Shown in pieces: positions 14,201 through 26,299 of a stretch of 64,000 nt of DNA. The stretch is from Paragonimus skrjabini miyazakii. Taxonomy: Eukaryota > Platyhelminthes > Trematoda > Plagiorchiida > Troglotrematidae. Each line of letters starts with the position of its first letter. Within the stretch, counting starts at the first letter, position 1. The notes beneath the pieces are model-generated. The model saw nothing but the letters and a program-made list of their open reading frames with translations. It ran no database searches and was not told where the DNA came from. The DNA lies in NCBI GenBank assembly GCA_014338405.1, contig JTDE01000024.1, positions 340,736-404,735 of the forward strand, in the 5' to 3' direction. The position numbers and the translations under genes were made by a program.

Positions 14201-15060
14201 AAGAAAAGTCAACCAATCAGAGCCCACACACAAACTGCCGCAAGCGGAGTTGTGATTGAAACAGTGATCAGCTGCTCTATCGAATTTGTTTGCAAAGGAT
14301 AGTAATTAAAACAAATAGTTTAAACGCATGTAAGCTACAATCAGTGAAACTGCTCGGGGCAAGTTTGCGGATGACAACAAGGAACAGATGAATCAAAAGA
14401 TGAAACGCCTGTTGCCCCAGGGCAACCGTAAACACTGTTCTTCCTCTATAAAAGGGGTACTGTTTTTCTACTAAGTGGGGATTGTTCCGAGCCACACAGA
14501 TAACTGTTTTTATGGTTTTCTCTAATTGGTAGCCCAGTGCGCTGCAGAATGCACAACCGAAACTTGATCGTACGTATTACTTCCACTCATCGGCACTATT
14601 TTCAGCAAAATTAAGATCCTCTAAATTGTATACACATGGTCGCTAATTCAACTAATACCACAGATCGCGATTAGCTAGTAAGAGTCTACCAAATTCTGCC
14701 GTAAGAACGATGTTCAATTATCTTACTTTCAAGGATCACAGGTCATACGTTATTGAATTAACTTCAGAATTAACTTCCGTAAGAGACGAGGTAATCTCTG
14801 TTTAACATAAAATCCTGACCTGAACGAAGTCAGAAATTCGGACTATTATTTTGTTTCAAAAGACTGAGATTTCATTCACTAATCTCAGCCTGGTCCATTA
14901 TTTCAACTAACACTTCCCGTATGTGAACATATTCCCAGGAAGCACTAGTATATAACTGCCCTCTGACGAACTAATTTGCGGCAGATTATTGGCAAACAAA
15001 ACGAAATTTCTTGCGAACACGCCATATTGCTGCCACACAAGTTGTCCAGTTGTAGTGTTA
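5203..15060. other. Long stretch without a supportable gene
   Basis: Only short open frames occur here, the longest about 126 codons at 12635-13015, and none shows a recognisable domain or a convincing splice pattern. A perfect inverted repeat at 11502-11531 and a 12-bp palindrome at 13305-13316 are the only structures noted. Confidence 0.45.
11502..11531. repeat. Perfect 10-bp inverted repeat with 10-nt loop
   Basis: GACTTCATCA at 11502-11511 is the exact reverse complement of TGATGAAGTC at 11522-11531, separated by 10 bases. It could form a small hairpin. No protein or RNA gene is recognised around it and it may be chance. Confidence 0.5.
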
Positions 15061-15331
15061 TTGCATACAGATTGAACATCACTCAAAATTGATCGCAGCT
15101 GTCGCATTCCCAAGGATTTTTCAGTTGACATGCTTCCAAAAGAAGGACTAGACTGCAGTCCGGCTCTTGTTAAAGCTCGTGATTAATGCATATCTCCACC
15201 ACGGCCGGGACTAGAACTCCGACCATGCATTCATGAGGCAACCGTGTTTACCACTGCGCCATTGACCTCACATTAGGCATGACCGAATTATTATATGAGA
15301 ACGCTCAACCAATTTCGCTTGTGAGCAGTGA
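15061..15331 (-). mobile_element. tRNA-derived SINE-like element with hammerhead relic, copy 2
   Basis: Full-length copy on the minus strand: head at 15331-15270, box A at 15261-15251 (on the minus strand TGGCGCAGTGG, a perfect match to the tRNA box A pattern), box B-like at 15217-15208, hammerhead relic at about 15190-15148, and tail with the conserved CGACAGCTGC core near 15102. In the hammerhead relic the core is altered to ATCACGA and the GAAA strand to CGGA, but helix III is still a clean palindrome (ACTGCAGT). A 74-codon minus-strand open frame across its tail is a repeat artefact. Confidence 0.85.
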
Positions 15332-15336
15332 TCGGT

Positions 15337-15390
15337 GTGATTTTCAATCTATATGAAAGCCAAAATCCCCTGCTACTCATCAGTAGTGGT
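15337..15390 (+). mobile_element. Inverted tail fragment of the same family beside copy 2
   Basis: These bases match the distal tail downstream of copy 4 (about 26417-26462) and the inverted arm left of copy 5 (reverse of 41321-41362). The shared stretch includes CCAAAATCCCCTG and CTCATCAGTA-like words. It lies a few bases beyond the head of copy 2 and points the opposite way, making a head-to-head pair. Confidence 0.65.
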
Positions 15391-17077
15391 ATTTACACAT
15401 GTGAAGGAAAAACAGAAGCTTAACTCTTTACATGACTGACAATATGGCAAAATGATTGGGCGAAACGCCGACGCAGAATGAACAATCTCAATTTATCGAT
15501 CACTCAGCACATCTGATCAATAGATAATCGAATGCATCCAGTTAATCAGTTTATCGTGGTTTTACGTAACACTAAAATGATCATGCTCACAGATAGCTGT
15601 TTTTTATTAGGACAAAATTTGCGGACACAGGCCAGTTGGCTGACTGTTGGTAAATCGATTTTATGCGAAACAGTGCGTTCTTCAACTGCATCTTACTAGA
15701 AGGGCTTAATTCTGTTTACAGCTGTTGTACTTGCCGGAATCTTGCTTATCGAAATAAGAAGTACACTGCTGAAATACGATTCGAGTTATAGTTGAGATCA
15801 TTGGTCTTGCCAGAATCCGTAAATCCTTACTAAAAATACCCAAGTTTAAAATAACTGCTATACATCGTTTTAAAATGTGCGAAATTGGTGAACTTGAAGT
15901 TGGAAATCAACGGTACCTAATCTGAGGCTGTCTACATAATGCGATTCAGCGATGTCACTAGTCCGTGGTTTGATCACCTTGTGTACTGCCACTAAGAATA
16001 GGCACGCTTGTCCAGGATAATATGGTGGACACAAAGGGGAAACACCCACCCAAATAATCTACAGAATATACTATTAGCACACAACTGCTCATGGAAACTT
16101 GTGTAGGCTTATCACGAAGTCACACTACCGCAGCAACATGTCTGCCAAGTCGCACTTTGAAACCTGAGCTGAGTAAGCTGTTTGGACGACCCTCTGCACC
16201 AATCAAGTGGTTGGAACCCATTAACATAAGTGGACGTATAAGTTCTCAGTTCTTTGTACACGTAAATCTTGATGATAAGGTCGACTTGGGCGGCTATCGT
16301 ATGCCAGATTCTCACCGAATGGTTTATTTCATACTTGCAATACTATGTTTGGTTTGATATATAGTCGATGAGTTGTGGTTCTAGTCGCATACAAGCACAC
16401 AACATGACAACTAAAAACATGTACACGAGTGAGTCAGAACAAAGACGGCCAAGACTGCGGATTTATAGTCACGTGATTCGTGAAGGGCCAATGTTTCAAG
16501 CTGACTCATACACGCGTGCACAAGGCCGAGTAGTCAGTAGTCCAGCTAGCTAATATCAAAACCAAGATACTGAGGAAGGCTGCTCAAATTGACCTCAACA
16601 CACTGCATTGCCACAATAGAAATGATCTGATTCCCCGTGGCTGTATTTCACAGATGATAGTAATTTTAAAGTGGTACACCGTTTGCAAGTTTATATGTGG
16701 TTGTAGTGCACACAAGTTGAAAACTTGCGTAGCTTATGCTCCTTCAAACCAGAACTGTATATCTTCTCTGACATAGACTTGAATAGAGATCGACTGTTTG
16801 CACATTTTTGTTTTGATTTCCACCCCAATAGTCTTCGTGTAACCTATTACTGTTTAGTTTCGCTGATACGTGCGTGTACAGTTATTCTCCCGAAAACTTC
16901 AAAATTTTCGAATCCTACCTTATTGATCTCTTTGGTCACCATAACACAACGGCTCTGCAGAGTAAATTCAGTTTTTTTCCCGACCGAATATCCGTTGTCA
17001 AACCGTAACTACCGGATACCGAGTTACACATCTGCGTGACGCAGTCTAATCATACAAGCAGTGCAACAGGTGCATAG
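15391..17077. other. Non-coding or unassigned stretch
   Basis: Two moderately long plus-strand open frames (16091-16357, starting at a true ATG, and 16725-17039) precede the candidate exons at 17.1 kb. I found no convincing splice sites to join them to it and no recognisable domain, so they are not called as genes. Confidence 0.4.
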
Positions 17078-17134
17078 GTAATTAGAAGAGAGATCGTGAT
17101 TCTACATCCCCATGGGTATGTGACCGCTGACTCC

Positions 17135-17710
17135 ATGCTTATCGAAGTTGCTATGTTAGTCAAATTGCTTGACGAAAATAGTCGAGGTGGATGTCTCAGC
17201 CAAGTTTCCATTATGCGATGTGTGGAATTAGTTACAACTTTTAATTGGTTGAAACACTCAGTAGGCTATTTTTCTCAAATGCATGCATATGATCCGACTG
17301 TTTCGCAATTTACCGGCGGAATTCCAGCAGCGCCACCAATTGACTGGTTTAGTAAAGGTGAGTAGATGATCTTAACATGACGCACATTCCAAGTAGGTTT
17401 GACGATGAAAAATAGCCGTGCGGATTTTTTCTTCCTTGCAAACATCACATTGAGCTGACTAAATATTCAGTTCAACACGTAAACGTCTGTGATTTTGCCC
17501 ATAGGATGCAATGAAATATTTCAAAATAGTATTCACATTCATACGGAGTTCCAAGCCAACGCTTTCAGAAAACAAGCACACAATCCGCATTTCTCTTACA
17601 GCCGAAACTTATTGAAAGTGCGTACACTTGTCATGACGGAAGGTTTTATGACCGATGTGATCCAATTAGCGCAAAAATCAAATCTAGCGTCTCATTTCGA
17701 AATGGGCTGA
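17135..17710 (+). CDS. Possible two-exon gene of unknown function
   Basis: Exon 1 is open from about 17078, with an in-frame ATG at 17135, and ends at 17357 in AAAG followed by a consensus donor GTGAGT whose next in-frame codon is a stop. A pyrimidine-rich acceptor ending CCCATAG lies at 17498-17504. Splicing 17358-17504 (147 bp) keeps the frame: one base of the split glycine codon is left in exon 1 and two in exon 2. Exon 2 runs from 17505 to the stop at 17710. From ATG 17135 the product would be about 142 residues. No signal peptide, membrane segment or known motif was seen. The upstream boundary is unsure because no strong acceptor precedes it, so more 5' exons may exist. AATAAA occurs at 18185-18190. 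The match of donor, acceptor and phase is the whole support. Confidence 0.35.
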
Positions 17711-19339
17711 CCGAAAGGTGTTTCATATCGAAATATATGAACGATATATGTTCACACTATATCAACAAAAACGCCCACTATTTATCAGTAAGTAGAAAAT
17801 TACCCAGCAAATACAACGACTTTCGCAGTTTCCATGCGACGAAAAATCGTTACCGAAGGGCCACCGATAGAAGTCACCAGGCGCATGGTTGTGAAGTCAC
17901 CTAAGGAGATTAGACTACATGAAAATTACTTACAGGTGAATGTATCTGTCTGCACATGAAAGTGTACCGTGCCAAGTATGCGATAAATTGTGTAGTGGCC
18001 ATCATTGTTGTATCAAGGAGGCGTGGTCAGAGTTAAAATTTCAGAACTGACGAGGAATTGTCCGACTGACGAGCTAAAACGATATCAGAACTGTGATATA
18101 GTGTATTTTTTCAAAAATGCTGTTTGCACCGTTCAAGCGAATGCGATGCTATGATCACTTGTGATAGAGTTTCAACCAAGTCAAAATAAATACTTTGCTA
18201 CTTAACAGAAATATCCTATAAAACGTGTCATATCCCTTTTCTAAAGTTTTGTGTTCATGCATACTGACAATTCATCTGACATTTGGCTGAAATTTGCATC
18301 TTGCTTCTGTTGATGTTACCTGCTTGCTTGCGTACAGTTTAATAACTATGATAACGACCAGTTATGATTCATAAATTCAAACAGATTCCACAAATATATT
18401 TCCTCATATGTCCACCCCTATAAGGACGGTGATATGAGCTTGGAGGTTCTACCACAGTCAATATCAAAAAGTATAGCACACTTTTTAACATGCTAGGCTG
18501 CATTCATTTCCGGATTAGACCGTCAAAGTTACCGAGTCCAAAACACACGTGTAGAAAGCCCTCATCACAAGTGTTTTGCACTACACCCGTTTTCGTTCAA
18601 AACACACACACACATGCACTGCGTATCCAGTGTAAACCCGAAGGAATAATACAAAGAAGCGGATACATAGAAGCCTTTATGGTCCAGTCGGCCAATTTTG
18701 GTTAGTCAGATAAAATTCAACACCAGAGACCTCAATGATAAAATTGTAAGCTGAGGTAAAATATACTGAACATAAAAGTTCGACACCACAGAACATATTA
18801 TTGCGATATAAATAGGTTTATAAAGTCAACCAAAATTATAATTTTGACCGGGAAGGAAAAGGAAAAATATTTAGCGTCAACAGAGTTGAAAAAAGTAACG
18901 AGAGGAGGTAGCGACAACCCCAGACTGACAGAAGAAAAGCGGGCGATGTACAAAAGAGGGATACCGCTGGATGGCGTAGGCGAAAATTTATAAATAGCTG
19001 ACCTAAATTACTTGTGCTCAGTTTACCCATCGCTTCATCGTTAGCAGCATACATCGAGTAGGTTGTTGACACAAAAATCCGAAGTGATCAGCGCATTCGT
19101 TCCCCTATTTTTCACAATGATGTATAATCGCATCCCCACGACCTACAGTACTCATGGTTTCTTTGTTTAGTGCGCAAAGACACGGCCACGCTAATTCCAC
19201 CCACTGAATTTAAACACCCTCATCCGAATCGGATTTCAACAGAAGGTCCGGTTGGACGACACACGATCCATTTATTTAAGGTCTATATGACAACACAAAA
19301 AACTCCTTTGGACAGCTTATGACCGCCAGTAATTGACAT
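17711..19339. other. Non-coding stretch
   Basis: It holds an AATAAA at 18185-18190 and two copies of the nine-base word ACTGACGAG 19 bases apart (18046 and 18065). The minus-strand end of the LINE relic may reach into its right edge. No gene was identified. Confidence 0.4.
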
Positions 19340-20600
19340 ATTTGCCTTCATTTGTTCATGCAATAGCTAGTAAGGAATCCATTCGTCGCCTGTCTTATGG
19401 ACATGTCTTACACAATGAAGCTTACTGAGCATCAATATGGCTTCTATTTCTTGCAAGTCAAATTCTCCCACTGTTGAGGAGAATGTCGGACCACCGAATA
19501 TCTTATCTGCGTCTTTAATCTTTCAGACGAGAACTGTTAACATACGGAACATTTTGGTGATACAGTTTCCATCATTCACTGCTGTAAAACAGTGTAGACA
19601 GCAATACTGAACGTTAAGCGGAAAGTTTGGTTTCCATTTTTGGACTGCGATTCATTCAGATGCGTGGTTTGACAGAGGAGTTCCTCGCTGACGCTCAATG
19701 GACAGCTCCTTCGACAGAATGATACCCAAATGACACAAGTCTGCGCAGCCACCTACAATGTCTAAACTGGTGCAGGTCCTATCCATAGACACAACACTTC
19801 CATTCGGAGATGGCTGAAATACTACGGGTCACGTGTCTTCCTACTCAAACCAAATTTGAATGTCGTGGTTGTAAAAGCCATGGCCGGTTGCTACCGTCGC
19901 ATTCCACAATGCACAATTTGGACAACCTCATCAGTAAACGAAATTGTGCGGACTTTCGTGTTACGTAGCCAACTTAGGACGCAGAAACGTTGAATATTCA
20001 GCATGGGATATCCAGCTCTAACATCGCCTTTCGAGTTCCCAAAATCGAATGTTCACAAATTAGTTAAATGTAATCTGACAAAGGTAACATGGTTAGGACA
20101 CAACCCTACTTCACACCAGTTTCAACGCCGAGATCACCAAAGATCAATCCGTACGATGGCAGCTTCGTTTCTATACACTTACAACATCCTAATCACTTTG
20201 ACAAATTTACCACAAAATCCAAATTTGTTAAACACCGTTCACGTGATAAAATGCCTTGGTGAAATCTATAAATAGAGTGTATAGTTGCCGGTTGCAACTG
20301 CGTCACTTCCGCTGCAGTAAGACAGAAGCAAACACTATGTCGATCGCAATGCGGTTTGCCCGACATCCACACTGTTTCTTGAGGACATTGGTAATTAAAC
20401 TTCCACATTCTGTCGGTTCAACAGAATACCTGCTAGAAGATATCCTTCATAGATCAACAGATGGATGTCGCGATAGTTGTAGATGCTTTGCTTGCTCTCG
20501 TTCAGCACAACCATGACATCCTTCTACCATTGAGGGGCCACTTTACGTTACCGGGTGGAATGAACCGACTGAAGCAAAACTGATTTTAAACTGAGTCGGC
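19340..20600 (-). pseudogene. Decayed LINE reverse transcriptase, many stops and frameshifts
   Basis: Read on the minus strand, short segments in shifting frames match the non-LTR retrotransposon polymerase in the correct order. Near 20523-20400 there is a stretch like the region before motif A (YNYRDIHLL, then GILLNR). Near 20370-20340 there is QCGCRANR, the usual QCGFR-type block. Near 20275-20245 there is LFIDFTKAF, motif A with its aspartate. Near 20220 there is KFGFCGKFVKVIR. Near 20117-20090 there is GVK-stop-GCVL, the motif B region. At 19938-19927 there is FTDE in place of the FADD/YADD catalytic box. Near 19820 there is QPSPNG, and near 19445-19415 EAILMLSKLH, both typical of the region after the polymerase. 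In-frame stops and frame changes show it is dead. The clade (RTE-, CR1- or Jockey-like) cannot be settled by eye, and the ends are approximate. Confidence 0.85.
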
Positions 20601-23600
20601 CCAGTTCAAAAGTTTCTCAGGCAACCCACCTTCGTCTACAGACACTCTGTTTTGCAACTGTTCAAAAACAATTCGAACCTCTCTTAAATCTTGAGAAAAG
20701 ACAAGTAGAACTTTGACATCTTGTGGAAGGTTATTCATTTACACCCAACAGTAGAGACCGGTTTATTATTGAACGAAAATCCATTACACTTGATTTTCTG
20801 AATGACATCAGAAACAGCCATAGTCCTCGTCAATAGGTATCTCCAAAGAGAGGACTAATGAACCATGATCAGGTTATATCAACCTTTTAGCTTTCGAGGT
20901 TCGCGGCAGCCTTGCGTCAACAAAACCTGACTTATCTACAACTAGTCCTGGTTTCCATAAAGACGTTCGATTGGTTGGCGGCAAGCGTGAAGAAACGTGG
21001 TTCCTTTCTTTTCGTTTTTCTGGTTCATTGCGAAAATAAAAAGCGCTTTGTTCTTTTCTCGTATCAGAAGCAAGATAATTGCGCTATTGTTGTCATACCA
21101 GCCCGAATGTATCTAGCACTGAATACCGATCGTCGCGATGGCTGATGTCGCGAACTACTCGTTGAGCTGTTATTGAATACAGTCGAGAATACTGGCTAAA
21201 GCAGCCTTCTTCAGAGAAACAGAAATTAAACGTTGCACAATACAATTTACTTTGAGTTATTCAGTAATTTAGCATCTAGATTTCAGTTATGTTCGGATGA
21301 TTTACACTAAAAGGCTAGCCGATATATTCCCGAAGAGGTTTGAACACACCGTGCCCCAACCGATCATCAACCGTAGATGATACACTTATAATTACTAGCT
21401 CGGATACTAACATATGCACAGTAGCCGATAAGTTCAGTCGGGTCGATCAGTCTGTTAAGTTTACGCCTGGGGAGAAGATTGAAAAGTGTTTATTTGCACC
21501 AACGAATAAATAGCGCTATCCAATGGTGAATTTATTAGAAGAATACCCATACAGTTCTGTGCACAAACCTTTAATTTTGTATCCCTAATATAAACGGGAA
21601 ATCTAGTGTATTGCCCGACTGACAGACCACAAAGAATTTGTTCATCAAATACCCCAGACAGTGAGCTCGAAGTCATAGCGACCGTACGTTGCGTTAATGG
21701 CTACACGTAACTATGTGTCATCAGAAACATGATCAGAACGTCACCTTAACCTGAAGTCTAGGACGTAAGACAGAAGCCGATGTTTATTTGAGTACCGTTC
21801 AATGCCGCAGAATGGTTGACAGATAGGCTTAACCAAGCAGCCAGCAGGACCTATGCCACAGCCGAACTCCTTATCCAATTCACCACATCCCCAAATCATC
21901 AGCTTAATAGCAATGATTGATTGACAGTTAACACCTTATCTCTGTGTGTCTAATCTTTTGCTTGTTCCTGTGGAGCAGCTTATATTGATCGAACGTCAAG
22001 ACAGCTTTGGAAATAAATCCGGGAACAACATCCACCGTGGTTGGAGCACTGGTAAACACGGTCAGCGGTGCTATTCTCGCTCATACGTTTGAGAGTGCAC
22101 ATCAAGTGATCATTTGCCAAACCTCCCAAGTGGTACATCATGTGCCAGGTAACCCATCAAGTGCCGTCCAAATGAGAACATTCTGTATTGCCGAAGCTAT
22201 TGGAATCGGGTCGTTCGAGCCGGTGCTATCGCCAGTCGAGTAACCAGTGACTTAGTTTCTCTGTATTAAGTCCTATCAATCTAGCTCAATCTAACTGTGT
22301 TAACTCTCCGTATAATTGCACCGGCTTGAAGATGAATTATGGACGATTTATGTATACATATATGTCTCTAATCTCATCATCGTAATGGACACTTTTGAAA
22401 AGGCTGGCAAAACATGAATGAAAAACTTTGTCCTAACCGGAGCATACGTAATGCGACATTTTGTTACATACACCTATTGCGTGATATGAACTAGCATATC
22501 GTTATCACGCGATCACGTAGTCAGGTAAATGATAATAACCGCTTCGTTAATAAATCCATGTCAGGACATCGCTCGAGTGTTTGTAACAGTCAGCTCCTGA
22601 ATAGTACGCAGATGGAGCAGACGATCACCATTCTGAGTGAATATACCATTGTCTTAGGGTCTGAGGAATCATGGCCAGGTTAATATATACCGCCCAATTC
22701 GTGCGTCTAGGTCAACTGTGACGGAGAGTCGGTCGATCATCATCAGTGTTGAACAGATTGTGGTCTACAAATGATCGTGAAACTACTCAAGTTTGGTGGT
22801 AGGCACAAACGAATTTAACAAGTTTACCTCGGTTGTACTATAAGCGCACGATTGATGCCGTGAGGTTTGGTTACAATCAAATAATTGATATAAAAATGAC
22901 TGGGAAATGGACTCTGTGTTCCCGAACACCTTCTCACAAGGGACTGAGTAAATAGAACACGTAATCGCTGTTTGCTTGTCGGGGCTTACCTTGGCCTACA
23001 AGGCTTGCCCGACTGGATGATGCAGCATCGATGCAGTAGTGACTTAGTTCAGTGGTGTTCAGTGAGGCTTAGCGTTCAGTGTGTGTGACGCTGAATCTCT
23101 TTGGCAGTATAAATACATTTTACGTCCAGACGAAAATTGTGGCATGCCTACGTGCTTGTCTCAGTTTAAATATCGTGTCACTAAGATTATTACTAATAAT
23201 GTTTGCTCCATGCTTTCTTTTGAAGGGTCAGTAAGAGAGGGTTTAACGGTAGCTCATTTTCACATACACTAACTTTTGGAAGCTGTAGATAAGGTCATCT
23301 GATTTATATTACGCAATAGAGTAATCAGTATCTTATTGTATTGCCACTGACTATTTGAAATCATTGTACCATCAGTGCGCGAAATCTTGGTACGGAGAAT
23401 AACAAGATACCCAAGACAAGACCTTTGGCTCTGAGCTTGTTCAGTAAACCAGTCTATGGGTGTCAGAGGCATAGAAAGAGCGCTATTTTTTGAAAGAAAT
23501 AACCAGCCTCGCCTAGCTTCCAAACTGGGAAACAACACATAGAGAGTCAGTCACTTACATCGCTTTTGGCAAAACGGTCTTCACTACTTTCCAAGTCTCC

Positions 23601-24159
23601 AGCCATATATGTATCGATAGACCCATCTCGACCTGAAAATAGATGACCGTGATGATGGGAGAAAAATTAATACAAACAGACATACAAACAGGCCTGTTGA
23701 TACGTTATTTTTGAGCTGAGATTAGTCTGTCCTGTTGTAAGTAGAAGCAACTTCATCAAAAGTGAGGTTACCATCATGCTTTCGAGATATTACTGAATTA
23801 TGCTTCATTTTACAAAATTATATAAAAGTCACCAACGAATTAGAAGATAAGCAGTATTTGGTCAAAACATTCTGACTAACTCAACGCCAAATTTTAGTTA
23901 TCCTGCCAATCGGGTGCGAGTCAGTGACCGCATAATCCTGTACCTACCCAAAAAATTGAGCAGTTAGTCTAACCGTTGTCCAGCAAATTGTGACAAGTGC
24001 AAGCGAAGGTTAGTATACGTTTGCACACAACCATATATTTTTGCCTACTATTGTAGCGAAAAGTCGTTCAATAAAGCATAATCTTTATTGTCCAACACGT
24101 TAGTTACCATGCTGCGCGCGTGCTCGCGTTTATGAGCCAGAATTCCAGTCCACAATACC
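20601..24159. other. Non-coding stretch, possibly the 5' side of the LINE relic at its left edge
   Basis: The first 200 bases may hold more decayed LINE on the minus strand, but the resemblance is weak. Short open frames at 20912-21145 and 22007-22243 have no recognisable domain. The frame at 22007 lacks a usable upstream splice acceptor, because an in-frame stop follows the good pyrimidine tract at 21960-21978. Confidence 0.4.
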
Positions 24160-24560
24160 CCCAAGTTTCCGCTCACGCGTCGCGTGCACTTCTGCCCAGT
24201 TTAAGTGTGATTGACGCCTTCTACCGGGGGGTTTTCCGCTTGCCATTCTTCGTCCGCTGGTCCGATTTCGCTGAGCGATGGCTCGTCCAGTCGCTCGTCT
24301 TCCATCTACCCACTGGGGGTTTTGACCATATTCTACAACCCTGCCAAGATATTCCGCTGAGTGTTGGAATAATCGCGCCTCTGATCCGGTCGTCCATCCT
24401 ATTTTGCTTGTCATTTCTCGCCCGTTGGTCCGATCCAATCGAGCAATGACTTATCCGGTCGGCCACGCCATCACCGATTTTTTAAATGTATATTTTCCCG
24501 CGTTGAGGTATTCCGCCGAGTGTTTCAATGCTCACACCTCCGGCCTGATAGTTCACCATA
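24160..24560. repeat. GC-rich diverged tandem repeat, period about 160-168 bp
   Basis: GGTCCGAT at 24259-24266 recurs at 24427-24434, a 168-bp shift. The flanks align too: GCCATTCTTCG at 24242 with GTCATTTCTCG at 24410. ATTCCGCTGAG at 24351 aligns with ATTCCGCCGAG at 24510, a 159-bp shift that implies a small indel. A third, more diverged unit may start near 24166. The island is clearly richer in G and C than its surroundings, which leaves open frames in several frames on both strands (24120-24449, 24130-24438, 24221-24466). These overlap and are not genes. Confidence 0.65.
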
Positions 24561-25993
24561 ATATGACAGTAATTTTGCACTTTTCACTACATTTACCCCA
24601 TCAGAGTGTGGTCGGAGTCTGAATCACAACAGAGTCAAGAATATGCATTACGGATTAGCTTCAGTGTGAGTAAAATTGGAGTGCAGTCCTTTATTCTGAA
24701 AGTAAATGGTGAAAACATCTAAAAGAACACGAAGGTTGCGATCCGTCGTGAATGACGATTAACTTATATGATTCCACTCAACGTTTACCCTAACTAGTCA
24801 TTAAGTATAGTTTTGCTGCAAGTTTAGGATGGACGAGTGAACGTACATCAACACAACTATGATTATAACATTTCAGATTCGGACAGACGTAGTCCTGACC
24901 CACTGACCGAGAACCAGAATAGGTGACGAGGTATGATTCTCTAGCCACATGTTTGATGCACAGAACACTGCATTAAACGACAAACAACATACATGTGGGA
25001 GAATATATTTTGCGTTGCGTTGAGGGTGGAAAGTCTTCGAAAGAGCCAAACGTTCCGAAACGTATAAATCTATTAGTTTTGACTCGTTGTGACTTAACCA
25101 GTGAATTACTTAATAAGTCGCACTAAAGTAGTCCTAAAAGACTTTGTGATCTATAAAACAGCGCGGTTATCTAAATTGTGACAAAGCGATAATCGGATAC
25201 TGAGTATTCAGCCGTAACTGACTTCAAGTCACCGCGGAAACGATGTTACGGTTTTTACCTTTTTCGGTGTGTAGCTAGATTGCACCATAGCACCTTCAGC
25301 ACTACAGAAAATGATGCGTACGCTCCTGTCGGTGCTGGACTGAATATTAGATTTCTTAGGCTATAGAGGATCATCGCTTTTCCACGGCCGTACGGTAGTT
25401 GGGAGTCCACGTCTCAAACCTAGTGAGTAATTAGAGATTGTTACCAATCAAATCCATAAATTTCAGTCGAAGATTGTCCTCTCGGAGTTGAAATTCGTTG
25501 TGGTGAATCTTCCGCCCCAGTTTTCTGGGCAGTCAACATGCCTACACTTTAAATACAGCTGTGGCTATGAAAGATTTCACACACCGTGACCAAACAATTA
25601 GAGTGGGCGCTTTCTATTCCAATCAAGCTTAATCATCGACCCTCCTTCTATGTCAATACCACACCACAGGTGGTTTTCCTGGAGGCCGCTTCCGCTGCTG
25701 GATGAACTCATCAGTGAACAAACGCTTGTTTGCACCTGAAGTAAAACCCAATTATAGCATTTGAGCGGGCAACGTAGGGCACAGCAATTCTCTGCCTTCA
25801 AATTGAGTTTTTCCTGGGCGTTAAGTCATAACATTTTGCGAGTAAGGTGAGAGTTATACGACCGTCTTGAGAGAGGATACAGTAACGGTAGTATCGACTT
25901 CAACCGATAGTCTCTAGATAAGCATTTCACGGGTACTTTTGTACGTCCGATTGAAATTGAACGGCCGATCGAACTTGCTGATAAATTGTGAGT
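24561..25993. other. Non-coding stretch
   Basis: No gene or recognisable repeat was found. The minus-strand frame at 25598-25801 is short and without a known motif, although the DNA there is somewhat less AT-rich and could be an old repeat. Confidence 0.4.
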
Positions 25994-26262
25994 ATACACT
26001 GAACATCAACATTTGATCGCAGCTGTCGCATCCCCATAGAATTTCCAGTCGGCCCCTTTCGAATACCAGAAGCACTAGATTCGGGTTTTTCTCTAATTAG
26101 TGCTCGTCAGTAGTGTATATCCTTGCTTCTGCCGGGACCAGAACTTTGGCTACGCTTTTCATGAGGCAACCGTGTTTACCACTGCGCCACTGACCTCACA
26201 TTAGTTACGACCGAATTATCATCGCATGTGAATACTCAACCACTTTCGTTTGTGAGTAATAA
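25994..26262 (-). mobile_element. tRNA-derived SINE-like element with hammerhead, copy 3
   Basis: Full-length minus-strand copy: head at 26262-26205, perfect box A at 26189-26179, box B-like at 26144-26135, hammerhead at 26116-26072 and tail with the CGACAGCTGC core near 26030. It stands head to head with partial copy 4, which begins about 40 bases further on. Confidence 0.85.
26072..26116 (-). ncRNA. Degenerate hammerhead ribozyme in copy 3
   Basis: On the minus strand helix I pairs ACACTA (26116-26111) with TAGTGC (26077-26072), with only the outermost pair lost. The core is an intact CTGACGA (26110-26104). Cleavage would follow the ATC at 26080-26078. Helix II is shortened and rearranged, and the GAAA strand is mostly A, so the fold is probably inactive. 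On the 5' side, CAGAA near 26132-26128 could pair with the TTCTG that directly follows helix I (26071-26067), extending helix I beyond an internal bulge. Confidence 0.65.
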
Positions 26263-26299
26263 TCAGGTTGCCCAAGAGGTAAGGACACCTTTACTAGAA

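Noticed and set aside
14907..15131. 74-codon minus-strand open frame
   Set aside because: Its N-terminal part is the tail of copy 2 and the rest has no recognisable content.
20193..20516. Open frames on both strands across the LINE relic
   Set aside because: The minus-strand frame at 20193-20408 is not the polymerase frame, and the plus-strand frames are antisense shadows. The real signal is a multi-frame pseudogene.
21979..22243. Exon beginning after the pyrimidine tract ending CAG at 21978
   Set aside because: In the long open frame a TGA lies at 21986-21988 between the acceptor and the frame, so the exon cannot be read.
24120..24466. Three overlapping open frames of 81-109 codons on both strands
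   Set aside because: They result from high GC content and tandem repetition, which removes stops in several frames at once. None has a domain.
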